DNA of 64,000 bases from Myxococcota bacterium (lineage in GTDB: Bacteria; Myxococcota_A; Polyangia; Polyangiales; Houyiibacteriaceae), in assembly GCA_020629955.1 (NCBI GenBank), contig JAHDCI010000002.1, positions 20,995 through 84,994 of the forward strand, given 5' to 3'. The translations under genes and the position numbers were made by a program. Below are positions 1-11,100 of this stretch, in pieces. Each line of letters begins with the position of its first letter. Position 1 is the stretch's first letter. The notes beneath the pieces were generated by a model. The model was not told the origin of the DNA and made no database searches. It saw nothing but the letters and a program-made list of their open reading frames with translations.

Positions 1-774
1 CGAGAAACGAGCGCCTCGTTGCGGGTGGATGATCGCGGGAGAATCTTGGCCGAGTCCCCCCAAACGCACGTTGTCGAAGCCTCGAGTGAGCAAAGAGTCG
101 AGCCGAGCTACCTTATAAGTGGAGAAGGCGAGGTTGGCTTCGATCTCCTTGGTACGGGAAGCTTCGAGAGCGATTTCCATGGCGCTCTAGGCATGGGCTG
201 GAGCCTCCGCCTGGAGGACAATGATAATGCGGATCGAGGCATCGGCGTCGTCGACGACGCGCTTCTCGGAAATCATGTGCTCAGGGTCCGGCGCACGGTT
301 GCAAACCTGGGCGAGATCCTCACCCGGCCCGTCGCTCGCGTTCCTCTGCGCGCGCATCGACGTTTTGACGAGGGCGGGGACGCGCTCGACCCCGAAGCCC
401 GTTTCGAGGTTGTCGTTGGAATTCGATCGACCGGCAGAGCAGATTGCCCTGCGAGTGTTCGCGTCGACTACTACCAATTACGAGATCAAGACCCAACGAT
501 GAATCCCGTGAGCGAGGTGCTCGGCACAGAAACCCATACGCTACCGTTTTCAGCCGATTGGCAGCGCGCGCGACACGAGCTAACGCCACCGGCGGACGCA
601 AACTTCGCCCTCATCTATCTTCGCCTAGAGCCCCCGGAGGAGTGGACCTGTATTGCGGAGTTTGACGACGTACGGGTGATGGAATGGAGATCTGCGAGCG
701 CGAACTCCACCTACGCACCGGTCACTCATGTTGCGCCCGGGGCTGTTGTAAACCTCGCTCATACGGTCAACTAA
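1..774 (+). CDS. Hypothetical protein, 5' end truncated by window edge
   Basis: Frame 1 is open from base 1 to the stop at 774; listed ORF start (19) is a TTG, so the true start is probably outside the window. Confidence 0.55.
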   Translation, partial: RETSASLRVDDRGRILAESPQTHVVEASSEQRVEPSYLISGEGEVGFDLLGTGSFESDFHGALGMGWSLRLEDNDNADRGIGVVDDALLGNHVLRVRRTVANLGEILTRPVARVPLRAHRRFDEGGDALDPEARFEVVVGIRSTGRADCPASVRVDYYQLRDQDPTMNPVSEVLGTETHTLPFSADWQRARHELTPPADANFALIYLRLEPPEEWTCIAEFDDVRVMEWRSASANSTYAPVTHVAPGAVVNLAHTVN

Positions 775-958
775 ACGAACCTAACCATCGAAACTGCGTT
801 CGCTCCACAATGGCGTTGAAGTCAAAAAATCACGTCCAAACAGGAATTCGTGAAATACGGACATCCAATTTGTTGAACTTTTCTTCTCAAAGAAAATTTT
901 CACCAAATTGGGTGGCATCGAGTTGAAGAGCGCCGGGCGCGCATGTTAAAACCCCAAA

Positions 959-2269
959 ATGGTCAAATGGATGAAGATGGGTTGGGTGTTGGCGCTTGCG
1001 GGCTGTGTGAACGGCTCCGTATCGTCCAACTCTCCGATGGCGGTGGACGCGGACGAAGACGGCGACGGCGTTCCGGCGTCGGCCGATTGCGACGATTCGA
1101 ACGCAGCAGTGGGCGCTTTGCTCTATGCGGAAACGTTCGATGACCCGAGCGAATACCTCGAAAATACCTCAAGTCTGACGGACCCCTGGGCGGTCGGTGG
1201 TGGGCTCGCACGAAACTGGGTCGGCGGACAGCAAGCGCTGGTTGGCGAGAATGAGAGCTGGACCGATACGGTCACGTTCGCGACGCTCCGCGGAGAAGGG
1301 CTTCATGTGAAATGTCGAAACTGTGCCCACGCCGCGCGCCCCACTCCAGGGGACGACGGATACTCCTTTGTACTCTCGGGACTCTACGAGGACGGCGTCG
1401 CCACGGCGATTCTTCTCAACGACGACGCCGTGCTGCGTGTCAACCGTGACGAAGGCTGGGTGACACTCGAGGGTACTGCCAGCGCAGAGGGGGGAGAGAC
1501 CTTCGAGGTAAACCTTCGCTGGGAAATCCGTGGACGCGGCGACGCTTACGCGGGTGACCTTGGACCGGATGTGCAGACCGATCTGCAAACGGAAGAGGTT
1601 GTCGCGGAGTGGGAATACCTCGACCTCGTTTCGGGTTCGCTCATCTCCGATTCCACGGAGATCCTCCTTTCTGCGGGTGCAGAGCGCCCGGCTCAGCTGG
1701 GCTGGAAAGCCAACCATCACACGGTGAGCTACGGACTCGCCAGCGGGCTCACCTACGAAGTTGACGGTCGGATCGGCAGCGGGGATATGAAGCTTGAGTT
1801 GCTCGAACGTGACCGTTTCCGCGCTGGAATTCTCGCGCGAATGAACCACGACGCCGACCAGGGCGAGGGCTTTCATGGCTATCGTTGCGCGGTCGCACGG
1901 AACTCTCAGCTTGGCTGCTACGAGCCTGGCCGATTTGTGCAGCTCGCCGCTTTCCTCGACGGACCGGAAGGTGCCGTTCAATCCGAGTGCTCCCTCGACC
2001 GGTGCGCACCGAATCCAGGCTTCGATCAGCTCGATCGCGAACCGCGTGGGGAGAGCACCGACCTAATCCTCGGCGATGGCGCAGACCTCACATTCTGGGC
2101 TGTTGGCAACTCGCTCCAGTGCGAGTTCGCAGGAGAAGACGGCGAACGAGTCGTGACCAGCGCCACCGATGACCGAATTCAGACCGGCGGGACCGGGCTC
2201 TCGGTGCTGAATCTCTTCACCCAATACGAGTCGGTCAGGGTCTGCCAGGCGTTCCATATCCCGGAATAG
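959..2269 (+). CDS. Putative secreted lipoprotein with MopE-like DxDxDG/DCDD metal-binding motif
   Basis: 436 aa; signal-like N-terminus 'MGWVLALAGCVNGS' followed by 'DADEDGDGVPASADCDDSNAAV'. Confidence 0.7.
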   Translation: MVKWMKMGWVLALAGCVNGSVSSNSPMAVDADEDGDGVPASADCDDSNAAVGALLYAETFDDPSEYLENTSSLTDPWAVGGGLARNWVGGQQALVGENESWTDTVTFATLRGEGLHVKCRNCAHAARPTPGDDGYSFVLSGLYEDGVATAILLNDDAVLRVNRDEGWVTLEGTASAEGGETFEVNLRWEIRGRGDAYAGDLGPDVQTDLQTEEVVAEWEYLDLVSGSLISDSTEILLSAGAERPAQLGWKANHHTVSYGLASGLTYEVDGRIGSGDMKLELLERDRFRAGILARMNHDADQGEGFHGYRCAVARNSQLGCYEPGRFVQLAAFLDGPEGAVQSECSLDRCAPNPGFDQLDREPRGESTDLILGDGADLTFWAVGNSLQCEFAGEDGERVVTSATDDRIQTGGTGLSVLNLFTQYESVRVCQAFHIPE

Positions 2270-2287
2270 CACCAACCCAAACGGTCA

Positions 2288-2324
2288 AAATGCGGGCGAT
2301 GATTCTCATCGTCCGCATTTTTAC
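2288..2324 (+). terminator. Intrinsic terminator downstream of 959..2269
   Basis: Inverted repeat AAATGCGGGCGATGA-ttc-TCATCGTCCGCATTT (one G/T wobble) followed by TT, 18 bp after the stop. Confidence 0.8.
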
Positions 2325-2483
2325 AATTGCGTAAGAATTTTTTCGAAAAAGAATTCCTCAATCAACACAAAAGGTTAGAAAAACCCTTCAAAAACAAAGC
2401 TTTTTTGACTCGCGCACCCTAAACGAGTGAGATAAAGCTACCTGAGTTCACGATCAATTCCGTGAGCTTTAGGTTGTCGATTC

Positions 2484-4781
2484 TTGTTCGATATTTTTCC
2501 CACAAACGGGCTCGATAGGAGCATCCTCGCGCCGGTCTTGGTCGGGCTCTCCTTCACAGCGCTTCTAACCGAGACATGGGGCTGGTCCTTTGTCGCATTG
2601 GTGGTCCCAGGCTACCTCGCGGCGGTTTTTGTCGCCGCGCCGTGGAGCGCGGTCGCGATTGTGATCGAAGCGATCGCCACCTACGGGTTAGCGCATCTAC
2701 TCGGCGACGTTCTTCCCCGTCGCGGCCTGTGGACCATGTCATTTGGACGAGAACGCTTCCTTCTGCTGGTCATCTTGAGCGTGATTGTCCGACTCGTGTT
2801 CGAAGGATGGTTGCTTCGACTCGTTGCCCCCTCGATCGCCCCCGAGATCGCCGGTTCGTTCTACAGCGTCGGTTTGGTTCTCGTGCCTCTCACGGCCAAC
2901 GCCTTTTGGAATACGGGCTTCAAACGAGGGCTCTTTCACACGGGCAGCATCACCGCCCTTACCTACGCGACCTTGGTGTTGGTTCTTCTTCCCTTCACCA
3001 ACCTCAATCTTTCCGAACTCGAGGTCACGTACGAGACCGTCGCCCTTCATATGCTGGAGACGCCGCGGATGTACATCATTCTGATCTGCGGTGCGCTCTT
3101 TGCGACCGCGATGAATGTCCGATACGGATGGGACTTCGCCGGAATTTTGGTTCCCGGCCTACTCGCTGTCGGGTGGTATAGCCCGACCAAGATCGCAACC
3201 ACGTTCCTCGAAGCGTGGGTCGCAGTGCTCATCTCGAAGCAGATCGTGAAGCTGCCCTATTTCGCTTCCCGAACGATTGAGGGGCCTCGCCGGCTGCTGC
3301 TCATCTACGTCGTCGCGTTCAGTATGAAATGGATCGCAGGCCTCCTGGCGTTCGAGACGCATCAGAGCTTTCAAGCGACGGAGCTCTATGGGTTTGGCTA
3401 CGTCTTGCCCTCACTCCTCGGGGTGAAGATCTGGCAGCGTGAAAAGACGATAGGAATTCTGCTTCCCACGCTCGCTGCGAGTCTATTCGGCTTCCTCTCG
3501 GGCAATCTCATCGCCTTTCTACTCGCGGTCTCGGCGGGCCCACCAGCGGCCCAGGTCGAAGCGCAAATGGGCGCGTCCGAACAGCGACGAGCGCTCCTCG
3601 ATGGCAGCGCCTGGACCCTCCGCGATCCAAGCGCGGAGGAGGAAAGCGAGAGGCTCATCTTCATCCGGGATCTCGAAGGGATTCACCTTACCTCCGCTCT
3701 CCGCATTCAGCCCTTCTCGGACGGCTCACGTCTGATCTCCGCGACGGATGCTGGCGGAGTTGCACTCTGGCGACGCGAGTCCGGCGAAGGAGCCTTGGTC
3801 GTGGAGACGGCTCCAGATAGTGTCCTGCGCGCCCTTGTTCCAGAAATCGCGGAAGCATCCGGCGCTCGAGATATCTGGCTTCTTCGGGAACCTGCCCCTG
3901 AAGGTGTTCTCGAAGGAAATCCGCGGGCGCGCCTTGAAAATGGTCGCCTCGTCACCGACGTAGAGACACCCCTCCGCGAGCTGAGCGAAGACGAGCTTCG
4001 AGAGCGCGCGGCCGCGAATCTTCCCGCGCCGGAGCGAGAAACCCACCCGAGTCTGCAGCAGCTTCTCCTCGACGCGAGCGAGCAAATCGAAACGGATTCC
4101 CCGTACCATCCCGCCGATGAGACCACCCTCCGCGCATTTAGCGCGGAGATTTCCCCCGAGACAGTCCTCGACCCATGGCGTAGCCGGAGGGCGATCCATT
4201 TCGGGCTCGTCCCATTTTCGACGGCCGACGGCTGGACAGGGGTCCGAGAAGCATCGCCGCGCGGGATGATCTGGGCGAAACGAGATTCCTCAGGCCCCAC
4301 CTTAACCCTTCCCTACCCGGAAGGTCGTAGTGGAATGGTCGAAGCTCTGAGCGAACTGGCGAACCGAACAAGCGCGAGCGAAATCATCTTTGCGGGAGCG
4401 GCGCGACCTCTTCAGCCCGACCACGGTCGCATCGCGCTACGAGCCCCCTCCTATTCTCTACGCGCCACGGAACTTGCGCTGGGCGCGGGCCAGGATGTTT
4501 GGATCGTCCGCGATATTCCCACGCATCACGAGCGCTGGAATACCGACATCATCGTCACGCCGAACGAAATCGAGCCGGGCTTTGAGTCGGAGATCGCCAC
4601 GCTCTTTCCGGACTTCCAGGTCGTTCCCTTCGATCACTCATTCGACATGTTTCCCTTCCGTGGGGCAGGGGACCCGGCGTTTGCGTGGATTCGGCTCTTC
4701 GCACCTGGGCGCGGTCGCATTCTTTGGATCTCGAGCCGAATGCGCTCAGAACTCCTCCTTCAGCGCCGAGGAACCCCATGA
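2484..4781 (+). CDS. CapC/PgsC-like polyglutamate biosynthesis membrane protein, two tandem CapC-like units plus ~400-aa C-terminal domain
   Basis: First unit 'WGWSFVALVVPGYLAAVF...GRERFLLLVILS...FYSVGLVLVPLTAN' matches the CapC pattern (xxALVVPGYL...GRRRF...GxxVPxLIAN); second unit 'WDFAGILVPGLLAVGW...YGFGYVLPSLLGVKI'. TTG start. Confidence 0.85.
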   Translation: MFDIFPTNGLDRSILAPVLVGLSFTALLTETWGWSFVALVVPGYLAAVFVAAPWSAVAIVIEAIATYGLAHLLGDVLPRRGLWTMSFGRERFLLLVILSVIVRLVFEGWLLRLVAPSIAPEIAGSFYSVGLVLVPLTANAFWNTGFKRGLFHTGSITALTYATLVLVLLPFTNLNLSELEVTYETVALHMLETPRMYIILICGALFATAMNVRYGWDFAGILVPGLLAVGWYSPTKIATTFLEAWVAVLISKQIVKLPYFASRTIEGPRRLLLIYVVAFSMKWIAGLLAFETHQSFQATELYGFGYVLPSLLGVKIWQREKTIGILLPTLAASLFGFLSGNLIAFLLAVSAGPPAAQVEAQMGASEQRRALLDGSAWTLRDPSAEEESERLIFIRDLEGIHLTSALRIQPFSDGSRLISATDAGGVALWRRESGEGALVVETAPDSVLRALVPEIAEASGARDIWLLREPAPEGVLEGNPRARLENGRLVTDVETPLRELSEDELRERAAANLPAPERETHPSLQQLLLDASEQIETDSPYHPADETTLRAFSAEISPETVLDPWRSRRAIHFGLVPFSTADGWTGVREASPRGMIWAKRDSSGPTLTLPYPEGRSGMVEALSELANRTSASEIIFAGAARPLQPDHGRIALRAPSYSLRATELALGAGQDVWIVRDIPTHHERWNTDIIVTPNEIEPGFESEIATLFPDFQVVPFDHSFDMFPFRGAGDPAFAWIRLFAPGRGRILWISSRMRSELLLQRRGTP

Positions 4782-7285
4782 GCAAGACTCGACCAGTGCT
4801 CTTTCTTGCAGCTGTGCTCGCATTCGGGATGTTGGCCGCTTCGTTCTTGCCACGCGAGATCTTTCGAGGGGAATCAGCGCCTATCGAGCTCGATCATACG
4901 TCGCTCTACAGCGTAGCGATCGACTCGCCCCTCGCGCTTGAGATCGAACCCGGAACCCGATCCCTTCGGCTCCACGTCGTACCCGAAGTCGGCCGGCCGG
5001 AGACGTATCTCCCAGAGGACCGCATCCCTTTTGCGTTCGACGTTCGGTTCGAGCAAAACGGTGAGGAGCTCCTATCGCGGCAGGTGGAGATGGATACCCG
5101 GATCAGCATCTCCGACGATGTGCCGCAGCCGTCCTCCTTTCGGGGGACGCAGCTGGAAGGTGGGTGGGCCGGCGACAACCGGGGACTTCGGCTCGCCGTG
5201 CCCGAAAGGATTCGGCAATCCGGCGGGACCCTACGTCTGATCGCCGGTCGCGGTCCGTATCGCAGACTTCTGGTTCGAGGCTTCGCGCATTTTGACACTC
5301 CGGCACGTCCATCTTCGACGCGCGTGGCTGCGAGAGAAGCACCCGCGAGTTATGTCGGAAGCTCACTCGGGGCTCGCGATCTACCCAGTGAGCTTCACGA
5401 GCGGCGGGTCAATGAACGCGTAGCGCGGCTCGTTCCGCGGCACTCTCAACCCCGCCGGCGGGCCACCTTCAGCCCCTATCGGAGGCCGTGGTTTGATGCT
5501 TCGCGCCCCGAAGCGAACGCGCTCATTACGTGCGGGCCCAATCGGTGGGTCGCAATCAACTTCGAAGGCGAACTTCCACTTGGCATCTCCGCGGAGGCGA
5601 ACACAAGGGTCAGCCTGGATGGAGAAGAAATCTCGGTCGGGACGGCTCCCGTGGAGCGGATTCTCCGTGCGCGGGGCCCTCGAACATTGACGCTTCGGTG
5701 TGAGACCCAGACCGCCCTTAGGCTGTTCACGAACGAACAAGGAACGCGCGCGTTGATTGGAGAGAGAGAGCGTATCTTGCCGGTGGGCCAAGATCGTTTC
5801 TACCTTCTCCCCGACCTCCGGCGCGTCTGGTTCTACCAGCTCAATGCAGATTCCCCCGTGGAGGTTCCATCGGTCGAAGTCGAACGCGAAGTGGTCGTCG
5901 AGTTGCGGGGCAAGATCGCAAGCGAAGAAGGCTTCTCCGCCATCGACGCGACGATTCGGACGCGGGATTCCGAAGGACGGCTCGTCAGCGAACTCCCAGT
6001 GCATCTGAACAAAGAGCGGTCCTTCTACGAATACTTCCGAGATGGAGACGGGACAAGCCAGGAATGGCGGCAACGCATTCGTGTCGCTGCGGGTCATCGC
6101 GTCGAGATCTCGGGAAGCCCCAACACGTGGGTGCGCTTAAAGGCCGTTCACGAAGACACGATGGAACGGACGCGCAGTCCTTGGCGCGAAGACCTCGTCG
6201 GCAGCGACAAAGGCTGGCTATTTGAACCGCGGGAGCTGACCGCCCTCGCGCGAGTCCGCCCCGTCGATTACAGCCGGCTCGCCCGAGAGGGGCGGCTCGA
6301 ACGTCTGGTCGAACAAGTCCGCCTTGAACAACTTGATGAAGGAGAAGATGCGGCGGCCATGGAAGAGGCCCGAAATGCGCGTCTAAGGTCCACGCAGGCG
6401 AGTGAAAGCCCCGACCAAACGACTCCTCCCGTCGCGCTTCGGGACGAAAACGAACCCGCGGAAAACGCCGAATCGAACCGGGACACGGAAAGCCGTACCG
6501 AGCGCGCGAGGGTAGCTCACTGGCGCCCGCGCTACGCGCGTTCAATTCGACCGATCGGTGACGTCATCTCGCAACGCGTGCTGACCCAAACCCTCGGTCG
6601 GCCGAGCCACTACTGGGCGCCGATCACGAGCTCTCGCCGCTACCTATCGGGCGGTTTGGCGACGTACGTTTGGCTGCGTCCGGAACGTCTCGGAGAACAG
6701 GTCAGGCTCTTTATCAACGGCGAACAACATCTCGAAACACGCATCTCCAGCGAACTTCAGCGGTTTCGCATCGCACTTCCCGCGGAGCCCTCATCGATCG
6801 AGGTTCGAGGCATCGGAACAGGTGAAGCCTTTACCAACGCGAACCCCGTCGAGGGCAGCGTCTACCGGCGCGACCGATTCTTTGAGCTGCGCCGCGATGG
6901 GTCGCTGGAATTCGAATTCGATGCGGAACCCGGCGAACGCCAGTCCGTGGTGCTTCAAGTGCTGACCGAGAACCCGGGGGAGCAAGTGGCGCTCTCCTAC
7001 GAACAGACAGGCGGGACCGGGCTCGGGACCGGAAGCCAACGGCGAATCGCGGACCGCTGGCGACGAGGTCGATTTGTCGATCTGCAGCAGGAAGATCCGG
7101 GCTTCATCAAGGCGATTGTCCCTTTCGGGATCGCGAGCAACGCGCGAACCCGCCGGCTTCGGCTTCGGTGGGAACGAGACAGGTCCGACGACACGTCTTC
7201 GCGGCTCTGGGTACGAGCCGTCGTCGTAAGCGATCGTCCGCGCGCAGACCGAAACTCAACACGCGTTCGAAGTGTGCTCCGATGA
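4778..7285 (+). CDS. Large membrane-anchored periplasmic protein of the CapBC-like locus, unknown family
   Basis: N-terminal TM/signal 'MSKTRPVLFLAAVLAFGMLAASFLP'; ATGA overlap with the CapC-like gene (ATG 4778, TGA 4779-4781). Confidence 0.75.
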   Translation: MSKTRPVLFLAAVLAFGMLAASFLPREIFRGESAPIELDHTSLYSVAIDSPLALEIEPGTRSLRLHVVPEVGRPETYLPEDRIPFAFDVRFEQNGEELLSRQVEMDTRISISDDVPQPSSFRGTQLEGGWAGDNRGLRLAVPERIRQSGGTLRLIAGRGPYRRLLVRGFAHFDTPARPSSTRVAAREAPASYVGSSLGARDLPSELHERRVNERVARLVPRHSQPRRRATFSPYRRPWFDASRPEANALITCGPNRWVAINFEGELPLGISAEANTRVSLDGEEISVGTAPVERILRARGPRTLTLRCETQTALRLFTNEQGTRALIGERERILPVGQDRFYLLPDLRRVWFYQLNADSPVEVPSVEVEREVVVELRGKIASEEGFSAIDATIRTRDSEGRLVSELPVHLNKERSFYEYFRDGDGTSQEWRQRIRVAAGHRVEISGSPNTWVRLKAVHEDTMERTRSPWREDLVGSDKGWLFEPRELTALARVRPVDYSRLAREGRLERLVEQVRLEQLDEGEDAAAMEEARNARLRSTQASESPDQTTPPVALRDENEPAENAESNRDTESRTERARVAHWRPRYARSIRPIGDVISQRVLTQTLGRPSHYWAPITSSRRYLSGGLATYVWLRPERLGEQVRLFINGEQHLETRISSELQRFRIALPAEPSSIEVRGIGTGEAFTNANPVEGSVYRRDRFFELRRDGSLEFEFDAEPGERQSVVLQVLTENPGEQVALSYEQTGGTGLGTGSQRRIADRWRRGRFVDLQQEDPGFIKAIVPFGIASNARTRRLRLRWERDRSDDTSSRLWVRAVVVSDRPRADRNSTRVRSVLR

Positions 7286-8184
7286 CGCACCCTCCACAAA
7301 GACGGGCATCGTTTCGTGTGCTCATGTGCATCCTCGCATTCGCATGCGGAACCAATCCACGTCCAGAGATGCGGAGCCGAACTCTCGCCGGAATCCTGCG
7401 ATGGTCGGGGGATCCGAACGCAAAACTCTCCACGCCTTCCTCGCGACGGCAGACCGCGGTCCGAACTTTTCTAGCAGGGCGCGGAGTCGACGCCGTCCCG
7501 GAAGGTTCGCGCTGGGTGCCCTTCGGCAACGACGAGTACGCGCTCATCGAAGCTGGGGAGCATCGTGGCGATGGGGTGACCATCTACCGACGGGAAGCTG
7601 AGAGCGAGCTGATCGTTCAAGCTCCACATCGGTATTTCGATCGCCAAACTCTCCCTATCGCGCAACGCCTTTACCGTACATTGGGCGCACGGGCGCTCCT
7701 CGTAAACTCGGTCCACCGCTACCGCGGGGACGATTGCGACGCCCGTGAAGATTGCGCGTCGGACGTGGTCCGAAATTCATCCTCTATCTTTCATGCTGCG
7801 CATCGCGGGCTGATGCAGGCGCACCCTGGAGCAACCGTCCTTGCCATTCACGGGTTCGCGGCGAGAGAGGGCGAACCGGATATCATCCTGAGCGCGGGCG
7901 GGACACGTACCGAGCTTGTTTGTCTCGCGCGTGAGCTGCGAGAGCTCACGAGCGGACCTTCCCTGGGAATGTATCCAAGCGAGATTCGGCGACTTGGGGG
8001 TGTGCGCGGAGAGCAAGCCAAAGACTTGAGACAGCGGGGCGCTCGCTTCGTACATCTAGAGCTCAGCGAAGCGCTGCGGGAAACTCTGGTCGAAGACTCG
8101 AGTCTCCATACCGAACTCGGCGAAGCGCTTCGCACGTGCCTGCTATCGCCGACACACGAACCCGAACGGTTCGAGATCCCATGA
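7282..8184 (+). CDS. Putative lipoprotein, poly-gamma-glutamate hydrolase/N-formylglutamate amidohydrolase-like
   Basis: Lipobox-like 'MCILAFACGTN'; motifs 'VQAPHRYFDRQTLPIAQRLYR', 'ALLVNSVHRY', 'VLAIHGFAAREGEPDIILSAG', 'RFVHLELSEALRE' resemble zinc amidohydrolases of the PghP/FGase type; ATGA overlap with upstream gene (7282/7285). Confidence 0.6.
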   Translation: MTHPPQRRASFRVLMCILAFACGTNPRPEMRSRTLAGILRWSGDPNAKLSTPSSRRQTAVRTFLAGRGVDAVPEGSRWVPFGNDEYALIEAGEHRGDGVTIYRREAESELIVQAPHRYFDRQTLPIAQRLYRTLGARALLVNSVHRYRGDDCDAREDCASDVVRNSSSIFHAAHRGLMQAHPGATVLAIHGFAAREGEPDIILSAGGTRTELVCLARELRELTSGPSLGMYPSEIRRLGGVRGEQAKDLRQRGARFVHLELSEALRETLVEDSSLHTELGEALRTCLLSPTHEPERFEIP

Positions 8185-11100
8185 GCCGTCGACTCTTCGC
8201 CTGGGCGCTGTCGACGTTCTTTTGCTTGGCATCGCTCCAATCCGCGAACGCGCAGGCTCCACTCGAGATCAGTCCGACCACGTTTGGCCCCTCAGTCCAT
8301 CGCATCGACGCGCCACGCGGGAGCTCCCTCGAGGTACGCGGCGAGTTCGAACAGCTGGGGTTGCTCTTCGGTGACAACTCCGAAGCGACCGTCCTCTGGC
8401 TCGACCGCTCCCTGGGCCGAATTGTGGATCTTCCTCTTTTGGGTCCGCGCGCATCCCTTGCGGTGCGCTCAAACGCATCGTTCGAGGTATGGCGACGAAA
8501 CGCCCAACCGCGCGAAATGGAACGCCTCCGCGAGGAACAGAGCATTCTGCGTGGACAAGCGAGCGATGGCGCAGTCCACGAAAATGACAGCCTCCTTTTG
8601 TCAGCGCGAGACGCGATCGCACAGGCCTATCCGAATGCGAGCGAAGCGTCGCAGCGCGCGTTTCTCCAGCGTCTCGCAGCACTCGAACGGGTGAAGGAGG
8701 GCGATCTGAGGGCCGCGCCCTTTTTCCGCCGACATATGCGCTCGGAATATTCTCTCGAGGCCGGCGACCGCCATCGCATCGTGGGGAGCCATGATTTGTC
8801 TCGCCTTCGATTTTCAGGTCGCGGGCGAGTCATCGTTCGAAACGCCGGGCGCATTATCACCGAACGGGATATTCGCTCGGGCTTTTCTCTACGGGTTGCG
8901 GGTAACGCCACCGAGGTGGAAGTCACCACCGGCGAGGTCGAACTTCGCGTGGACACGTGGCACGTGCTCAGGCCTGTGTTCGAACGGACCGCGCCGGGCG
9001 ACGACGCACTCGGGGATCTCGCTCGCGCCTTCGATCGTTCTCTCGGCGCGTCCGAACCCGGTGAGATTCGAACCAGCGCTTGGAGCTCCGCTTGGATTCG
9101 TTTCCTCTTCGAAGATCCTCAATCTTGGCCTTCGGGCATGTTTGCCTCGAGCCCCGCGTGGCTTCGTTTTCTGCTTCTCGAACGACTCGCCGAACGTTCG
9201 CCAACTCTTCCGCCGCGTTTCGATTGCAGCTCCACGCCGCTCGAAGAAGAGATGAGCAACGCCAGAACGCTCGTAATGCGAGCCGCGCAAAAGCTCTTCT
9301 GCGGGGACCTTAGCGGGCAGCGCGATCTGATACGCGCGGTCGGGCTCGCTCAAGAATCCGATTCGAGACTGCGCAGGGTCGCTCAAAACCTCTCTAGGCT
9401 ACTCACCGCCAGGCGAGTCCAAGCGCCAAGCGGCAGCGTTCATCGTTGGAGCACGCCAAGCGAAGCTTCCGGTACCTGCAGACTCCGCGAAGATGATCGC
9501 GAGTTCTGGCTCAAGGTCACCGAGCATCGCTTTCTCACGAGAAATCCGGGGGAGCTCCGAATCTACTCCCCAACCATCGAAACGACGGTGCAAGTGGACG
9601 GCGAGCACCTGGGTGTCCATGGGCTATTCGGATGGATTTCGCGGGTACCGATCGACGCAGGTCACCATCGTATCGAAAGCGCCGAAGAGATCTTGGTTCA
9701 ACTCCCCGGAGAGCACGAAGTCCCGTGCAACCAGCTGGTCAGCGTTCGGCGAGAGCGACGCTTAAATGAACCTGTTCGTTACGATCTTGGCGCGTTTGCA
9801 CCCGGTCGCGTTCAAGTGCGACTGCGAGGCGAGATGAGGCGAGCTCAAATTCGTGCTGGCAGCGGGTCGATGGAACTCCACCGCGCGACCTCCGGGGAGC
9901 AAGGTCGCTGGGTTGAGTTGCCGGCCGCATTGATCGCCTCCGCCTCGCTCGAGATCATTCCTCTCGATTCCGCCACCGGCCCCTCAACGGTCGATGTCCG
10001 CGCATTCCAGTTCCGCATGGAGTCGCCAACGCTATCTGAAGGGGAGCCCGAAGATCACGGCCTCAATCCCCTATCGCGGGAGGATCATCTCGACGCGCTG
10101 CGGAACGTGACCCGAGCTCTCTCGGATCGGCCGACGGATGAAGAGCTCCGCCTTCGTCGTTTCGAGTTCTTGCGCGAACTAGGCGCGAATCGGCTTCTTG
10201 AAGAACTTGAACTTCCGTCTCAAGCGCAGCGTTTCTCATCGGCGCCCCGCGAACCTAGAACCAATCGCGCAGGCCGCATTCCCGGAGTTTCATGCGATGA
10301 TCTTCGAACCGCACAACGACTTCGACGCGCCTGGGAGGATCGGGATCTGGACGAAGTTCTCGCACTCTCTGCTACCCCGCGTGACGGCGTGCAGCGAATC
10401 TATCGTGCACTCGCGCTCGAAGCGCGAGAGGAGCTTTTGGCAGCCGCAGAGCTTTGGGAGCAACTCTCGCACCCGTCTGCCCTCGAGGAGTCACTTCGCC
10501 TGCGGATCGCACACGCGCACGGACAAGAGGATGAAGAGCAGGGGCGATATGCAGTCTATCTCGACGCGCTGATTCGATCTGAAATCGAGGCCCCTCGCCG
10601 ACAGGCGCTGATCGGAGAACGAAGCTTTATCCCAATCGGTGGCGCGCGGGGTTCAGCGGGATCGCGTATCGCCGTGCGAGCGCGAGAGGCTCATACGCGA
10701 TCGGAGTCAATTCTATCCGCGTATTTGAACGCGCCGCCGGATGCGATCCTCGTTGCGCAAGGAGACGCATTGGTTGTCGAGAATTCGCCGACCGAGCTCG
10801 CCTTTGAGTTTGGCTGTGAACCGACGGAGCGCGAGTGCGTAGCGCGGCTTGCGAACGAAAACGGCGACCCGATTTCCCATGGACGATCGCCGATCCGGGT
10901 CGCACTCGATGAGCGGCAGGTCATCCTCGAAGCCGAACACACAATGTGGGTCCGTTTCTCGAGCGACACGCCGATTGACTACGTTCGCCGACGCTTCGAG
11001 CTTGAGGCGACCGCAGAGCATCCGGTGCAGCTCCGCGTCGCAGGTCCGACCGCGCTACAGATCCGGTCCGCGAACCCAGAGCACTTGCGATTTGAGATCC

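Noticed and set aside
2405-2436. Possible sigma70 promoter TTGACT ... GATAAA upstream of the CapC-like gene
   Set aside because: Spacing of 20 bp and poor -10; cannot be supported by sequence alone.
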